Assembly (NCBI RefSeq): GCF_012396615.1
Contig: NZ_JAAXPV010000002.1
Coordinates: 124,001-188,000 of the forward strand
Direction of reading: 5' to 3'
DNA from: Rothia terrae
GTDB taxonomy: Bacteria; Actinomycetota; Actinomycetes; Actinomycetales; Micrococcaceae
Length of the DNA: 64,000 bases
Each line of letters begins with the position of its first letter. The first letter of the stretch is position 1. Under the pieces are notes generated by a model. That model had not been told where the DNA came from and did no database searches. It saw nothing but the letters and a program-made list of their open reading frames with translations. Below, piece by piece: positions 8,108 through 15,474 of this stretch. The position numbers were made by a program, and so were the translations under genes.

Positions 8108-9073
8108 GTGCATCGCTACCGCTTTCTTCTCACCGGAAAATGGATTGGCGCATTCTTATTGTGCGTAGTTTTCTCGATCATCTGCGTGCAACTAGCAGGG
8201 TGGCAGATGGGACGCAAAGAAGCTGTTGACCACCGCAACCAACTGATTGCGCAAAACTTTCACGCTGATCCCATTGATTACACAGAGCATCGGGGAATCT
8301 TCTCAAATTTCGACGGCGAGCTTCAGTGGCAGCCGGTAAAACTGTCAGGTGAATACCACCCTGATCAGCAGATCCTAGCTCGCAACCGCCCCTATAACGG
8401 TAACAACGGTTTCGAAGTGCTTGTTCCTTTTACAACCGATGAGGGCGATAATATTCTTATCTCCCGCGGTTGGGTTCCCGCTGGCTTTGGCGATGCGTCC
8501 TCCACCGCAACTGAAATCGGGGCGCCTCCCTCAGGACACACCACCGTTGTTGCGCGCTACCACAACGGCGAACAAGACACCGGCCGCGATGCACCGGCCG
8601 GGCAGATTGCATCCATCGACTTACCCGAATTATCAGAGATGACGGGGATCCCCGTGGGTGAGGCAGCCTATGGACTTCTAGTAAGCGAAGATCCCGAAGT
8701 ACCCAATACTCCTATTGAAAAGGACGAACCGGAGCAAGATAACGGCCCTAACCTGTCGTATTCCATGCAGTGGTACTCCTTCGCTGTGCTGATTTACGTG
8801 GTGTACGGGTGGTCAGCCCGCCAGAAAGTTCGCAACGATGAATTGGACGCTCAGCTCGCCGCAGAACTTGATCAGTACTACCAGCAGTTTTACGACGAGA
8901 ACGGCAACTACATTGGCGAGGAAGATGAGGAAATCATCATTCGCAAAATGCAGATGGTTGACGACATGCCCTCTCACCTGAAGTCAATCATGCGTCCGAA
9001 ACCTCAAAAGAAGAAAAAGTTTAGAACCGATGAGGAAGAAGAAGATGCCCTCTTAGACTCCCTCGGTCAGTAG
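8108..9073 (+). CDS. SURF1 family protein (cytochrome c oxidase assembly)
   Basis: 321 aa from GTG at 8108. SURF1 proteins help build haem-copper oxidases. A helix at about 13-31 (WIGAFLLCVVFSIICVQLAGW) is followed by QMGRK, the periplasmic domain with PVKLSGEYHPD and NILISRGWVP, and a second helix near 222-238 (YSFAVLIYVVYGW) preceded by SYSMQW. These are standard SURF1 features. The C-terminal tail of about 80 residues is highly charged and longer than usual. ctaA and ctaB for haem A lie about 23-27 kb away in the same window. A perfect 40-bp palindrome just downstream probably ends the transcript. Confidence 0.9.
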   Translation: MHRYRFLLTGKWIGAFLLCVVFSIICVQLAGWQMGRKEAVDHRNQLIAQNFHADPIDYTEHRGIFSNFDGELQWQPVKLSGEYHPDQQILARNRPYNGNNGFEVLVPFTTDEGDNILISRGWVPAGFGDASSTATEIGAPPSGHTTVVARYHNGEQDTGRDAPAGQIASIDLPELSEMTGIPVGEAAYGLLVSEDPEVPNTPIEKDEPEQDNGPNLSYSMQWYSFAVLIYVVYGWSARQKVRNDELDAQLAAELDQYYQQFYDENGNYIGEEDEEIIIRKMQMVDDMPSHLKSIMRPKPQKKKKFRTDEEEEDALLDSLGQ

Positions 9074-9108
9074 CACCTGAACCGCAGGTTATGTGCTGGG
9101 TACAACCG

Positions 9109-9148
9109 AAATAGCACAATTAGAACATATGTTCTAATTGTGCTATTT
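9109..9148. promoter_or_regulatory. 40-bp perfect palindrome with a LexA-type SOS box
   Basis: The whole segment 9109-9148 reads the same on both strands. Its centre is GAACATATGTTC (9123-9134), which fits the Gram-positive LexA consensus GAAC-N4-GTTC. A T-run follows (ctattttt), so it may also terminate SURF1. A promoter fits just downstream: TTGTGC (9138-9143), 17 bp, TACATT (9161-9166), leading to the YdjM-like gene at 9195. Confidence 0.75.
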
Positions 9149-9194
9149 TTATGCCCTGACTACATTATTTACTTCTTAAGGGGCACAGCATCTT

Positions 9195-9920
9195 ATGATG
9201 GGTTATTCGCACTCTGTTACTGCGGCCGGCGCGTGGCTAGCCCTAACCGAGCTGGGCATCACCCCTCACCAAGATACCGGGACGCTTGTGGTCACCACTC
9301 TTGCCTGCGCAGGGGCAGGAATGTTCCCCGACGCCGACCATCGCAAAGGCACCATTGCACATTCCATCCCGCCTTTCTCTAATATCATCACCGCTTTGAT
9401 AGCCACCCTCAGCGGCGGGCACCGGAAAGGTACTCACTCCATCCTCGGAGTTTTAGCTTTTTGGGCTCTTGCCTACTTCTCTCAGACCTTGACACACAAT
9501 GGGATCCCCTGGGTCTCCCTTGCGCTTACAGCTTTTGCCGGCGGACTTGCGCTACGCGTCTTCAAAGCACCAGGTGGCTGGCTAGGCGCCATTGGCCTGG
9601 GCTACCTCGCCTGGCAAACAGACAGCCTCTCACTAGTACCCTGGGCAATATTCTGCGGATGCGTCATGCACATTATCGGCGACATGATGACCACCCGCGG
9701 CGTTAACATCCTTTGGCCTATCACCATCAAGCCCCCGGTTGGAACTAAAATCTGGCGCAAAAGCGGCTACTTCTCACTGCCCGTACTTGGCGATGCAGGA
9801 TCAGCGAGGGAAAACATTCTCACCTCCGCAGTCACCGTCTACATCCTGTGGTTTGCGCTCGCCTATTTTGCCGTGATCCACACATTCCCCAGCCAATGGC
9901 TATCAAACCTGTGGCATTAG
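9195..9920 (+). CDS. YdjM-like LexA-regulated membrane-associated metal-dependent hydrolase
   Basis: 241 aa. The protein carries the conserved polar motifs of the YdjM/DUF457 family: His6 in YSHSVTAAG, DADHRKG (46-52), GGHRKGTHS (74-82) and HIIGDMMTTRGV with LWP near 175-190. Several hydrophobic helices lie between them. E. coli YdjM is a known SOS gene of unknown activity; its family is described as LexA-binding inner-membrane hydrolase. Here a LexA-type box lies 60 bp upstream. AAGGGG at 9178-9183 is the ribosome binding site. The ATG at 9195 is followed by a second ATG, so either may be used. Confidence 0.85.
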   Translation: MMGYSHSVTAAGAWLALTELGITPHQDTGTLVVTTLACAGAGMFPDADHRKGTIAHSIPPFSNIITALIATLSGGHRKGTHSILGVLAFWALAYFSQTLTHNGIPWVSLALTAFAGGLALRVFKAPGGWLGAIGLGYLAWQTDSLSLVPWAIFCGCVMHIIGDMMTTRGVNILWPITIKPPVGTKIWRKSGYFSLPVLGDAGSARENILTSAVTVYILWFALAYFAVIHTFPSQWLSNLWH

Positions 9921-9938
9921 GATTTATACCTACACATC

Positions 9939-9985
9939 AAAAAGCTCCGGGCGAGACTGGCTAGCAGTCTCACCCCGGAGCTTTT
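9939..9985. terminator. Intrinsic terminator
   Basis: aaaaagctccggg / ccccggagctttt arms around an inner gagact / agtctc stem, with T-runs on both flanks. It lies 20 bp after the YdjM-like gene and can also end the small ORF on the minus strand. Confidence 0.8.
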
Positions 9986-10020
9986 CACGTATATCAGCAC
10001 GTTCCCCAACGTGCAAAGAA

Positions 10021-10110
10021 TTAGTTGTCTTCAGCCTCGGGCCAGAAAACATCAACCTCAGCATCTTCTGAGGTGATTGCGGGGTACATTGAGTGCTCGC
10101 CTACTACCAT
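10021..10110 (-). CDS. Putative 29-residue small protein
   Basis: ATG at 10108-10110 and TAA at 10021-10023 give a 29-residue, strongly acidic peptide that starts MVVGEHSMYPAITSEDAEV and ends with FWPEAEDN. An AAAGGATG ribosome binding site lies 9-10 nt upstream, and a strong terminator follows the stop. An in-frame TGA shortly upstream shows it is not the tail of a longer gene. I do not recognise it; no peptide-modification genes are close. Confidence 0.45.
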   Translation of the reverse strand: MVVGEHSMYPAITSEDAEVDVFWPEAEDN

Positions 10111-10476
10111 TTGTCTTACATCCTTTCACGGGTGACTCAACGTCTTTGTGAATCTCCCTTGATGGGTTTGCCGTAACCACATCTTGCGTGGTGTACGTTT
10201 TTTTCTAACATCTTTCGCAAGTTCCTCAACGTGAGGATTTCTTGCTATGTAAAAATAGTAAATCCTTGAAAAACCACATTTCAAGGGTATTTTGAAACCC
10301 ACACAAGCCCAAAATGTGGGTTTTGTTGATTTATCAACCCGATTCCCACATTTTAGTGACTGACATAACGTCATAATTTGAGACGCAATCTGCCTGTTTG
10401 TTGCTTCCCACATAAACCAAAAATGGCACGAAAAAGGCGATTACCGCATCCGCGATAACCGCCTTCTGCCTATACG
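10111..10476. other. AT-rich intergenic region before the small ORF
   Basis: About 365 bp. A 95-codon frame crosses it on the minus strand but has no ribosome binding site and no protein-like pattern. It contains several short inverted repeats (such as cctcaacgtgagg at about 10216-10228) and repeated cccacatttt / aaaatgtggg words, plus the ABC-F terminator at 10430-10464. Confidence 0.5.
10430..10464 (-). terminator. Intrinsic terminator of the ABC-F gene
   Basis: On the minus strand aaggcggttatcgc pairs with gcggtaatcgcctt (12 of 14) and is followed by TTTTTCG. It lies directly after the ABC-F stop. Confidence 0.75.
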
Positions 10477-12075
10477 CTAGGCCAAAGTAATAAGATCCTG
10501 ATAGTCCTTGCTCCACAGATCCTCTACAGCATCAGGCAACAGAAGCACACGCTCAGGACTCAAAGCCTCAACAGCACCCTCATCGTGAGAAACCATCACA
10601 ATAGCGCCCTTATAGCTCGCTAGCGCATTGAGAATTTCTTCTCGAGAGGCCGGGTCAAGGTTGTTAGTGGGCTCATCCAGCAACAGAACATTCGCCGAAG
10701 ACGCCACCAAGGTAGCCAGCGATAAACGAGTTTTCTCGCCACCGGAGAGCACACCGGCAGGCTTATCAACATCATCCCCGGAGAACAAGAACGAACCCAA
10801 AATAGTGCGCACACGGGTATCGTCAAGATCAGGGGCAGCTGACTTCATGTTCTCAAAAACAGTGCGATCGTGATCAAGAATTTCGTGTTCCTGCGCGAAG
10901 TAACCAACCTTTGCACCGTGACCATAAGTAACCTCGCCGGTATCGGGCTGAGTAGTCTTAGCGAGCATCCGCAACAAAGTGGTCTTACCGGCACCGTTGA
11001 GACCCAGCACAACCACGCGCGAGCCACGGTCAATAGCAAGATCGACATCCGTGAAAATTTCGAGTGAGCCGTAGGACTTCGACAGCTCCTGGGCAGTCAA
11101 CGGGGTCTTACCGCAGGGCGCTGGATCAGGAAAGCGAATAGCTGCAACCTTATCGACCTGACGCTCCTCTTCAAGACCACGCATCAGCTTTTCAGCGCGC
11201 TTAATCATCTGCTGAGCAGCAGCTGCTTTCGTAGCCTTTGCACGCATTTTCTCAGCCTGAGCCATAAGAGCATCAGCCTTTTTCTCGGCATTAGCGCGCT
11301 CGCGTTTGCGACGCGCAGCATCCTGCTCACGTTGGGTCAGGTAGTTCTTCCACCCCATGTTGTAAATATCAATAACCGCACGGTTAGCATCCAGGTAAAA
11401 AACCTTATTGACAACGAGTTCCATCAGCTCGACATCGTGGCTAATAACCAGTAGACCGCCCTGGAAGTTCTTGAGGAAGTCACGCAACCACATGACAGAA
11501 TCAGCATCCAAGTGGTTGGTGGGCTCATCAAGCAGCATTATATCGGCATCTGAAAACAGGATGCGAGCGAGCTCTACGCGTCGACGCTGACCACCGGAAA
11601 GCGTTGACAGTGGCTGGTTGAGGATGCGCTCGGGAAGGTCCAAGTTATGCGTAATGGTTGCGGCCTCCGACTCCGCAGCGTACCCACCCCCGGCGATAAA
11701 CTCAGCCTCAAGACGGTCATAGCGGCGCATACCTTTTTCGTGCTCTTTGATATCTTCGCTCGCCATCATTTCTTGCGCTTGGCGCATTTTGCGAGCAACA
11801 CCGTCCAGGCCGCGGGCAGAAAAAATGCGGTCTTTGGCCAGCTGGGTCATGTCTTCAACTTTAGGATCCTGCGGAAGGTAGCCGATTTTTCCCGAACGGG
11901 TGACGTTACCGTCAGCGGGAAGGGTTTGGCCAGCAAGCACCTTAGTCATGGTGGTTTTACCCGCACCGTTTCGCCCCACTAGACCAATTTTATCGCCTTT
12001 ATCAATACGAAAATTGACCTCGTCCATGAGCAGGCGGGCGCCTGCGCGTAGTTCAAGGTTGTTGACAGTAATCAC
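10477..12075 (-). CDS. ABC-F family ATPase (ribosome-associated type)
   Basis: 532 aa with two ATP-binding domains and no membrane segment. The first has GRNGAGKTT (34-42), LSGGQRRRVEL and LLDEPTNHLD; the second has GLNGAGKTT, LSGGEKTRLSL and LLDEPTNNLD. They are joined by a long, charged, coiled-coil linker rich in Lys/Ala/Arg (RRKRERANAEKKADALM), the P-site tRNA interaction motif region of ABC-F proteins. Such proteins act on the ribosome as translation factors or antibiotic-resistance factors; which is true here cannot be told, although mycobacterial Rv1473-like proteins of this size are common housekeeping members. The start is GTG at 12073-12075 behind AAGGAA. Confidence 0.92.
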   Translation of the reverse strand: MITVNNLELRAGARLLMDEVNFRIDKGDKIGLVGRNGAGKTTMTKVLAGQTLPADGNVTRSGKIGYLPQDPKVEDMTQLAKDRIFSARGLDGVARKMRQAQEMMASEDIKEHEKGMRRYDRLEAEFIAGGGYAAESEAATITHNLDLPERILNQPLSTLSGGQRRRVELARILFSDADIMLLDEPTNHLDADSVMWLRDFLKNFQGGLLVISHDVELMELVVNKVFYLDANRAVIDIYNMGWKNYLTQREQDAARRKRERANAEKKADALMAQAEKMRAKATKAAAAQQMIKRAEKLMRGLEEERQVDKVAAIRFPDPAPCGKTPLTAQELSKSYGSLEIFTDVDLAIDRGSRVVVLGLNGAGKTTLLRMLAKTTQPDTGEVTYGHGAKVGYFAQEHEILDHDRTVFENMKSAAPDLDDTRVRTILGSFLFSGDDVDKPAGVLSGGEKTRLSLATLVASSANVLLLDEPTNNLDPASREEILNALASYKGAIVMVSHDEGAVEALSPERVLLLPDAVEDLWSKDYQDLITLA

Positions 12076-12280
12076 TGATGATGTTCCTTATTCGTAGGGT
12101 GTGATGGTGGCGAGCGCGGGTTGTGCGAGGAGCGCCAACTTACTAGTTTAGCGGTCGGGCGGGTTCTTATGCAGGGTGTGCGGTGAGGTGTGAGGGTGAA
12201 TCGCAAGACACTAAGGGTCGTTGGGTTGGTTTGGGGGTGGTGTGGTGAGAGGCATTGGGCGGGGGGTATTGGCGCTGATT

Positions 12281-12295
12281 TTGAACAGCGTTCAA
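12281..12295. promoter_or_regulatory. BioQ-like operator overlapping the bioY -35 box
   Basis: Perfect palindrome TTGAAC-AGC-GTTCAA. The core TGAAC-N3-GTTCA is close to the published BioQ motif TGAAC-N3-GTTAC of Corynebacterium. Its left half TTGAAC can be the -35 box, 16 bp before TATAGT (12303-12308). A repressor bound here would block RNA polymerase. Biotin-pathway control by BioQ is inference from motif and context. Confidence 0.7.
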
Positions 12296-12302
12296 TTCTG
12301 TT

Positions 12303-12308
12303 TATAGT
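12303..12308 (+). promoter_or_regulatory. -10 box for a leaderless bioYMN mRNA
   Basis: TATAGT, 16 bp after TTGAAC and 7 nt before the bioY ATG at 12316. No Shine-Dalgarno sequence lies between. Confidence 0.65.
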
Positions 12309-12315
12309 GTTGCTC

Positions 12316-12912
12316 ATGACGACTCATTCTTCGATTTCTCGTGCTTCTTCTGGCAACATCGGTGTTGATATTGCGTTGGTGGCGGTTTTTGCCGCTTTGA
12401 TTGCAGCCATGGCGTTGCTTCCTGCTATTCCGGTGGGGCCGCTGGGTGTTCCTATTACCTTGCAGAATTTAGCGGTTTATATTGTGGCGCTGGTTCTTGG
12501 TGCTAGGCGTGCGCCTTTAGCTGTTTTGTTATACCTTGTGGTGGGCCTGTTGGGTTTGCCGATTTTTGCTCGCGGTGGTGCCGGTGTTGGTGTTCTTGCT
12601 GGCCCGTCTGCCGGGTATTTGTTGGGTTACATTCCGGCTGCACTGTGCACTGGTTTAGTCGCTTACTCGGTTGTCCGTAAGCGTCGCGTCGGGTTTTCAG
12701 CTGTGGTGGGCATGTTCCTTGCGACCTGTGTAGGTCTGATCATTATTACTGGTTGCGGTATTGTCGGTATGATGCTCAACGCTCATCTTTCATTCGGTGC
12801 TGCCGTGGGTGCAGCTGCTATTTATCTGCCGGGTGACCTGATTAAGGGTGTTATCGCTTCGCTGGTGGCCGTTGCTGTGCACCGCGCTTTCCCGCGTCTG
12901 TCTCTAAGCTAG
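12316..12912 (+). CDS. bioY: BioY, biotin ECF transporter substrate-binding subunit
   Basis: 198 aa from the ATG at 12316; the longer frame upstream would include the promoter. It is an integral membrane protein with about six hydrophobic helices. LPAIPVGPLGVPITLQNLAVY near the start and the GGAGVGVLAGPSAGYLLGY segment are hallmarks of BioY, the biotin-binding S component. bioM starts 4 bp after its stop and bioN overlaps bioM, so the complete biotin transporter is one operon, probably repressed at the operator at 12281-12295 when biotin is plentiful. Confidence 0.95.
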   Translation: MTTHSSISRASSGNIGVDIALVAVFAALIAAMALLPAIPVGPLGVPITLQNLAVYIVALVLGARRAPLAVLLYLVVGLLGLPIFARGGAGVGVLAGPSAGYLLGYIPAALCTGLVAYSVVRKRRVGFSAVVGMFLATCVGLIIITGCGIVGMMLNAHLSFGAAVGAAAIYLPGDLIKGVIASLVAVAVHRAFPRLSLS

Positions 12913-12916
12913 GGTC

Positions 12917-13714
12917 ATGAAGTTTTTCTTGCGTGGTGCTAGTGACTCTCCCGTGTCCGGCTCTTTTGTTAAGGATGCGGGTGTGAGCTTGCGCGCGGTG
13001 AATCTGAGCTACCCCACCCCCGATGGGCAGGTGGATATCTTGCGTGATGTGACCGTTGACTTTTTCGCAAGGTCCACCGCTATTTTGGGGCTGAACGGCA
13101 GCGGTAAATCGTCGCTCCTTAAATTGGTCAACGGAATCAACACAATCCGATCTGGCTCGGTACAGGTTGGCGGTCTTGAGGTTCAAGAGCACACCGCCCG
13201 TGTTCGTTCTCATGTGGGGTTGCTCTTTTCTAACCCGCTGACGCAGCTGATTATGCCTACCGCTGTTGAGGATGTGGAGCTTTCTCTTCAGCGTACAGGG
13301 TTAAGCCGAGAGAGGCGCCGAGCTACAGCTCTTGAACTGTTGAGCACCCGCGGGGTGGGGCATCGTGCTGAGCACAGTATTTATGACCTTTCTGGTGGCG
13401 AGCAGCAACTGGTTGCCTTGACCTCTGTGCTTGCGGTAGAACCTGAAATTTTATTGCTCGATGAGCCGACCACCCTCTTGGATCTTCGCAATAAGCTTCG
13501 CCTGTATGCCCTGCTTGAGACACTGCCGCAACAGCTGATTATCAGTACTCACGATCTTGATTTGGCAGCGCGATGCGAGCGCGCGGTAGTCATTCATAAC
13601 GGCCGAGTCTACGCTGAGGGTGCCTCGCGTAGTGTCATCGCGCAGTACGAGAACTGGTGCGCGAGAGAGTTTCCGACGCAGTCACCGCTTGCTTCTGACC
13701 AAGGCGTCGCATGA
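12917..13714 (+). CDS. bioM: BioM, biotin ECF transporter ATPase
   Basis: 265 aa. Walker A GLNGSGKSS (58-66), Q-loop in LLFSNPLTQLIMPT, signature LSGGEQQ, Walker B ILLLDEPTTLLD and switch STHDLDLA are intact, as in the A component of energy-coupling-factor transporters. The first 20 residues look extra; GTG at 12983 is another possible start. The stop overlaps the bioN start as ATGA, so translation is likely coupled. Confidence 0.93.
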   Translation: MKFFLRGASDSPVSGSFVKDAGVSLRAVNLSYPTPDGQVDILRDVTVDFFARSTAILGLNGSGKSSLLKLVNGINTIRSGSVQVGGLEVQEHTARVRSHVGLLFSNPLTQLIMPTAVEDVELSLQRTGLSRERRRATALELLSTRGVGHRAEHSIYDLSGGEQQLVALTSVLAVEPEILLLDEPTTLLDLRNKLRLYALLETLPQQLIISTHDLDLAARCERAVVIHNGRVYAEGASRSVIAQYENWCAREFPTQSPLASDQGVA

Positions 13715-14358
13715 CGGGCGTTGATCTCTTTGGCACGTACTCGCATCGCGATACTCTTATTCATCGCGCGCCGCTGTGGTATAAGGGTATTGCGCTGATC
13801 CTTATTAGCTTTGCCCTCGTTGCCTCTAAGAGCTGGGTAATAGGTGGTGTAGCGCTGAGTGCGATGATCCTAGTAGGTCTCATCGGCGGCATTACGCCCA
13901 AGCAGTGGTTGCAGACACTTTTTGGCCTCAAATGGCTGGTTATTATTTTGGCAGCCTATTATGTCTTGTTCGGCAGCATCGCCCAGGGAGCTGATGTACT
14001 GCTTACTCTGATGTCCATGGTGGCGTTTTCCAAAGTTCTGCTGACTACCACCCCGTTACCGCGCATCATTGATGGGTTTGTGAGACTTTGTGCCCCGCTG
14101 AAAATTTTCGGTGTCAAACCCGAACGCATCGCTATGGCAATCGCGGTGATGGTTCGTTCAATCCCCGTCATTATGAATGAGCACACCATGATTTCGCATG
14201 CGCTCATCTCGCGCGGGGTCAAAGTGGCACCGCATCGTACCTTTACCCCGCTCATTATCTCTACAGTGGCATACGCCCATGAAACCGGTGAAGCGCTCGC
14301 GGCCCGAGGCCTCATGGATACAGAAGTCTCACCGCCAGCATCTGAACACAAGAACTAA
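13711..14358 (+). CDS. bioN: BioN, biotin ECF transporter transmembrane (T) subunit
   Basis: 215 aa with several hydrophobic helices. The T component couples the ATPase BioM to BioY. The C-terminal half contains AIAVMVRSIPVIMNEH and ALISRGVKVAPHR, matching the coupling-helix region with the A-R-G type motif of EcfT/CbiQ proteins. It is the last gene of bioYMN; about 95 bp separate it from the metallopeptidase gene. Confidence 0.92.
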   Translation: MTGVDLFGTYSHRDTLIHRAPLWYKGIALILISFALVASKSWVIGGVALSAMILVGLIGGITPKQWLQTLFGLKWLVIILAAYYVLFGSIAQGADVLLTLMSMVAFSKVLLTTTPLPRIIDGFVRLCAPLKIFGVKPERIAMAIAVMVRSIPVIMNEHTMISHALISRGVKVAPHRTFTPLIISTVAYAHETGEALAARGLMDTEVSPPASEHKN

Positions 14359-14441
14359 AGGACGCAAAGCCCCGGGCAAATTTTTGTGACATTTACCGTC
14401 ATTACCACTGAGTTAACACCGCTTTCACAACCTGCACCAAG

Positions 14442-14447
14442 TATGCT
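14442..14447 (+). promoter_or_regulatory. -10 box for a leaderless metallopeptidase mRNA
   Basis: TATGCT with 6 nt (gatttc) before the ATG at 14454 and no ribosome binding site. The -35 box is unclear. Confidence 0.5.
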
Positions 14448-14453
14448 GATTTC

Positions 14454-15365
14454 ATGGCATTCACAGACGATTCAAGACTTGATACTTCAGGTATCCGACG
14501 TTCCGGCGGCGGCGGACGCGGCGTAGCAGTTGGCGGCGGCATTGGTGGCGTCCTCATCATGCTCGTTGCAGGGCTTCTCTTTGGCCAGGACGGCATTAAC
14601 GCTGTCAATCAGATGAACGGTGGCGGTTACAGCTACGAACAGGTTGATGGTGTGGCAGAAGACCAGCTGGCTCAAGAATGTCAGACTGGTGCAGATGCGA
14701 ACTCCAACTCTGATTGCAACATGGTGGGTACTAAGAACTCGCTGGATGCATTCTGGCAGGATTATCTGATTGAGAACACGGGGATTCAGTACTCAGCGCC
14801 GGCGCTTGATCTATTTCAAGGTAGTACTGTTTCAACCGGATGCGGCAATGCATCTGAATTAACCGGTCCTTTCTACTGCCCCGTTGATAAAACTGCTTAT
14901 GTAAAGACCACGTTCTTTGACCTCATGCAGACTCAGCTCGGCGCCCAGGGTGGTCAGAGCGCGGAACAATATGTTCTTGCGCATGAGTACGGTCACCACA
15001 TTCAGAACCAGCTGGGTAATCTGAAGTACTCACAGTACGATCCTCAGGGAGCGGATTCAGGTGCTGTGCGCGTTGAACTTCAGGCTGACTGCTATGCAGG
15101 TTTGTGGGCTCGTAATGCTCAGGAAGATTCTAACTCTCCAGTGCAAGTTAAGCCCATGACTGAGGATGAGCTCAACCGCGTCATTGACGCCGCTGACAAG
15201 ATTGGTGATGACCACATCCAGATGACCTCACAGGGGCACACCGATTCATCAACCTATACTCACGGCACCAGCGCCCAGCGCGTGGCATGGTACATGGCGG
15301 GTTACAACTCGGGCGATATGCAAAAGTGCGACACCTTTGCTGCTTCTGATCTGAATAATCCGTAA
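14454..15365 (+). CDS. Neutral zinc metallopeptidase (YpfJ-like), membrane-anchored
   Basis: 303 aa. One helix at about 24-44 (AVGGGIGGVLIMLVAGLLFG) follows a Gly/Arg-rich start, and the domain faces outside. The zinc motif HEYGHH is at 177-182, with ELQADCYAGLW about 35 residues later supplying the third ligand, as in the YpfJ/putative neutral zinc metallopeptidase family. Cysteines in C130, C142 and the nearby region may form disulfides. The substrate is unknown. The gene stands alone with its own terminator. Confidence 0.88.
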   Translation: MAFTDDSRLDTSGIRRSGGGGRGVAVGGGIGGVLIMLVAGLLFGQDGINAVNQMNGGGYSYEQVDGVAEDQLAQECQTGADANSNSDCNMVGTKNSLDAFWQDYLIENTGIQYSAPALDLFQGSTVSTGCGNASELTGPFYCPVDKTAYVKTTFFDLMQTQLGAQGGQSAEQYVLAHEYGHHIQNQLGNLKYSQYDPQGADSGAVRVELQADCYAGLWARNAQEDSNSPVQVKPMTEDELNRVIDAADKIGDDHIQMTSQGHTDSSTYTHGTSAQRVAWYMAGYNSGDMQKCDTFAASDLNNP

Positions 15366-15393
15366 ACCACGTTTTCATAACGGCTCTTTGGGC

Positions 15394-15448
15394 GGAGTCG
15401 GTTGTGCATCACTCTTAGAGAAAATGATGCGCCGCCGGCTCCGTTTTT
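15394..15448 (+). terminator. Intrinsic terminator of the metallopeptidase gene
   Basis: Arms 15394-15411 and 15425-15442 pair at about 14 of 18 positions with G-U pairs allowed, followed by TTTTT. Confidence 0.65.
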
Positions 15449-15474
15449 GCATGCAGAGGTAGATAATTGCATTT

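Noticed and set aside
10126-10413. 95-codon minus-strand frame starting MWEATNRQ
   Set aside because: No ribosome binding site, unusual composition with scattered Cys and aromatic residues, lies in an AT-rich region full of short hairpins. Likely chance.
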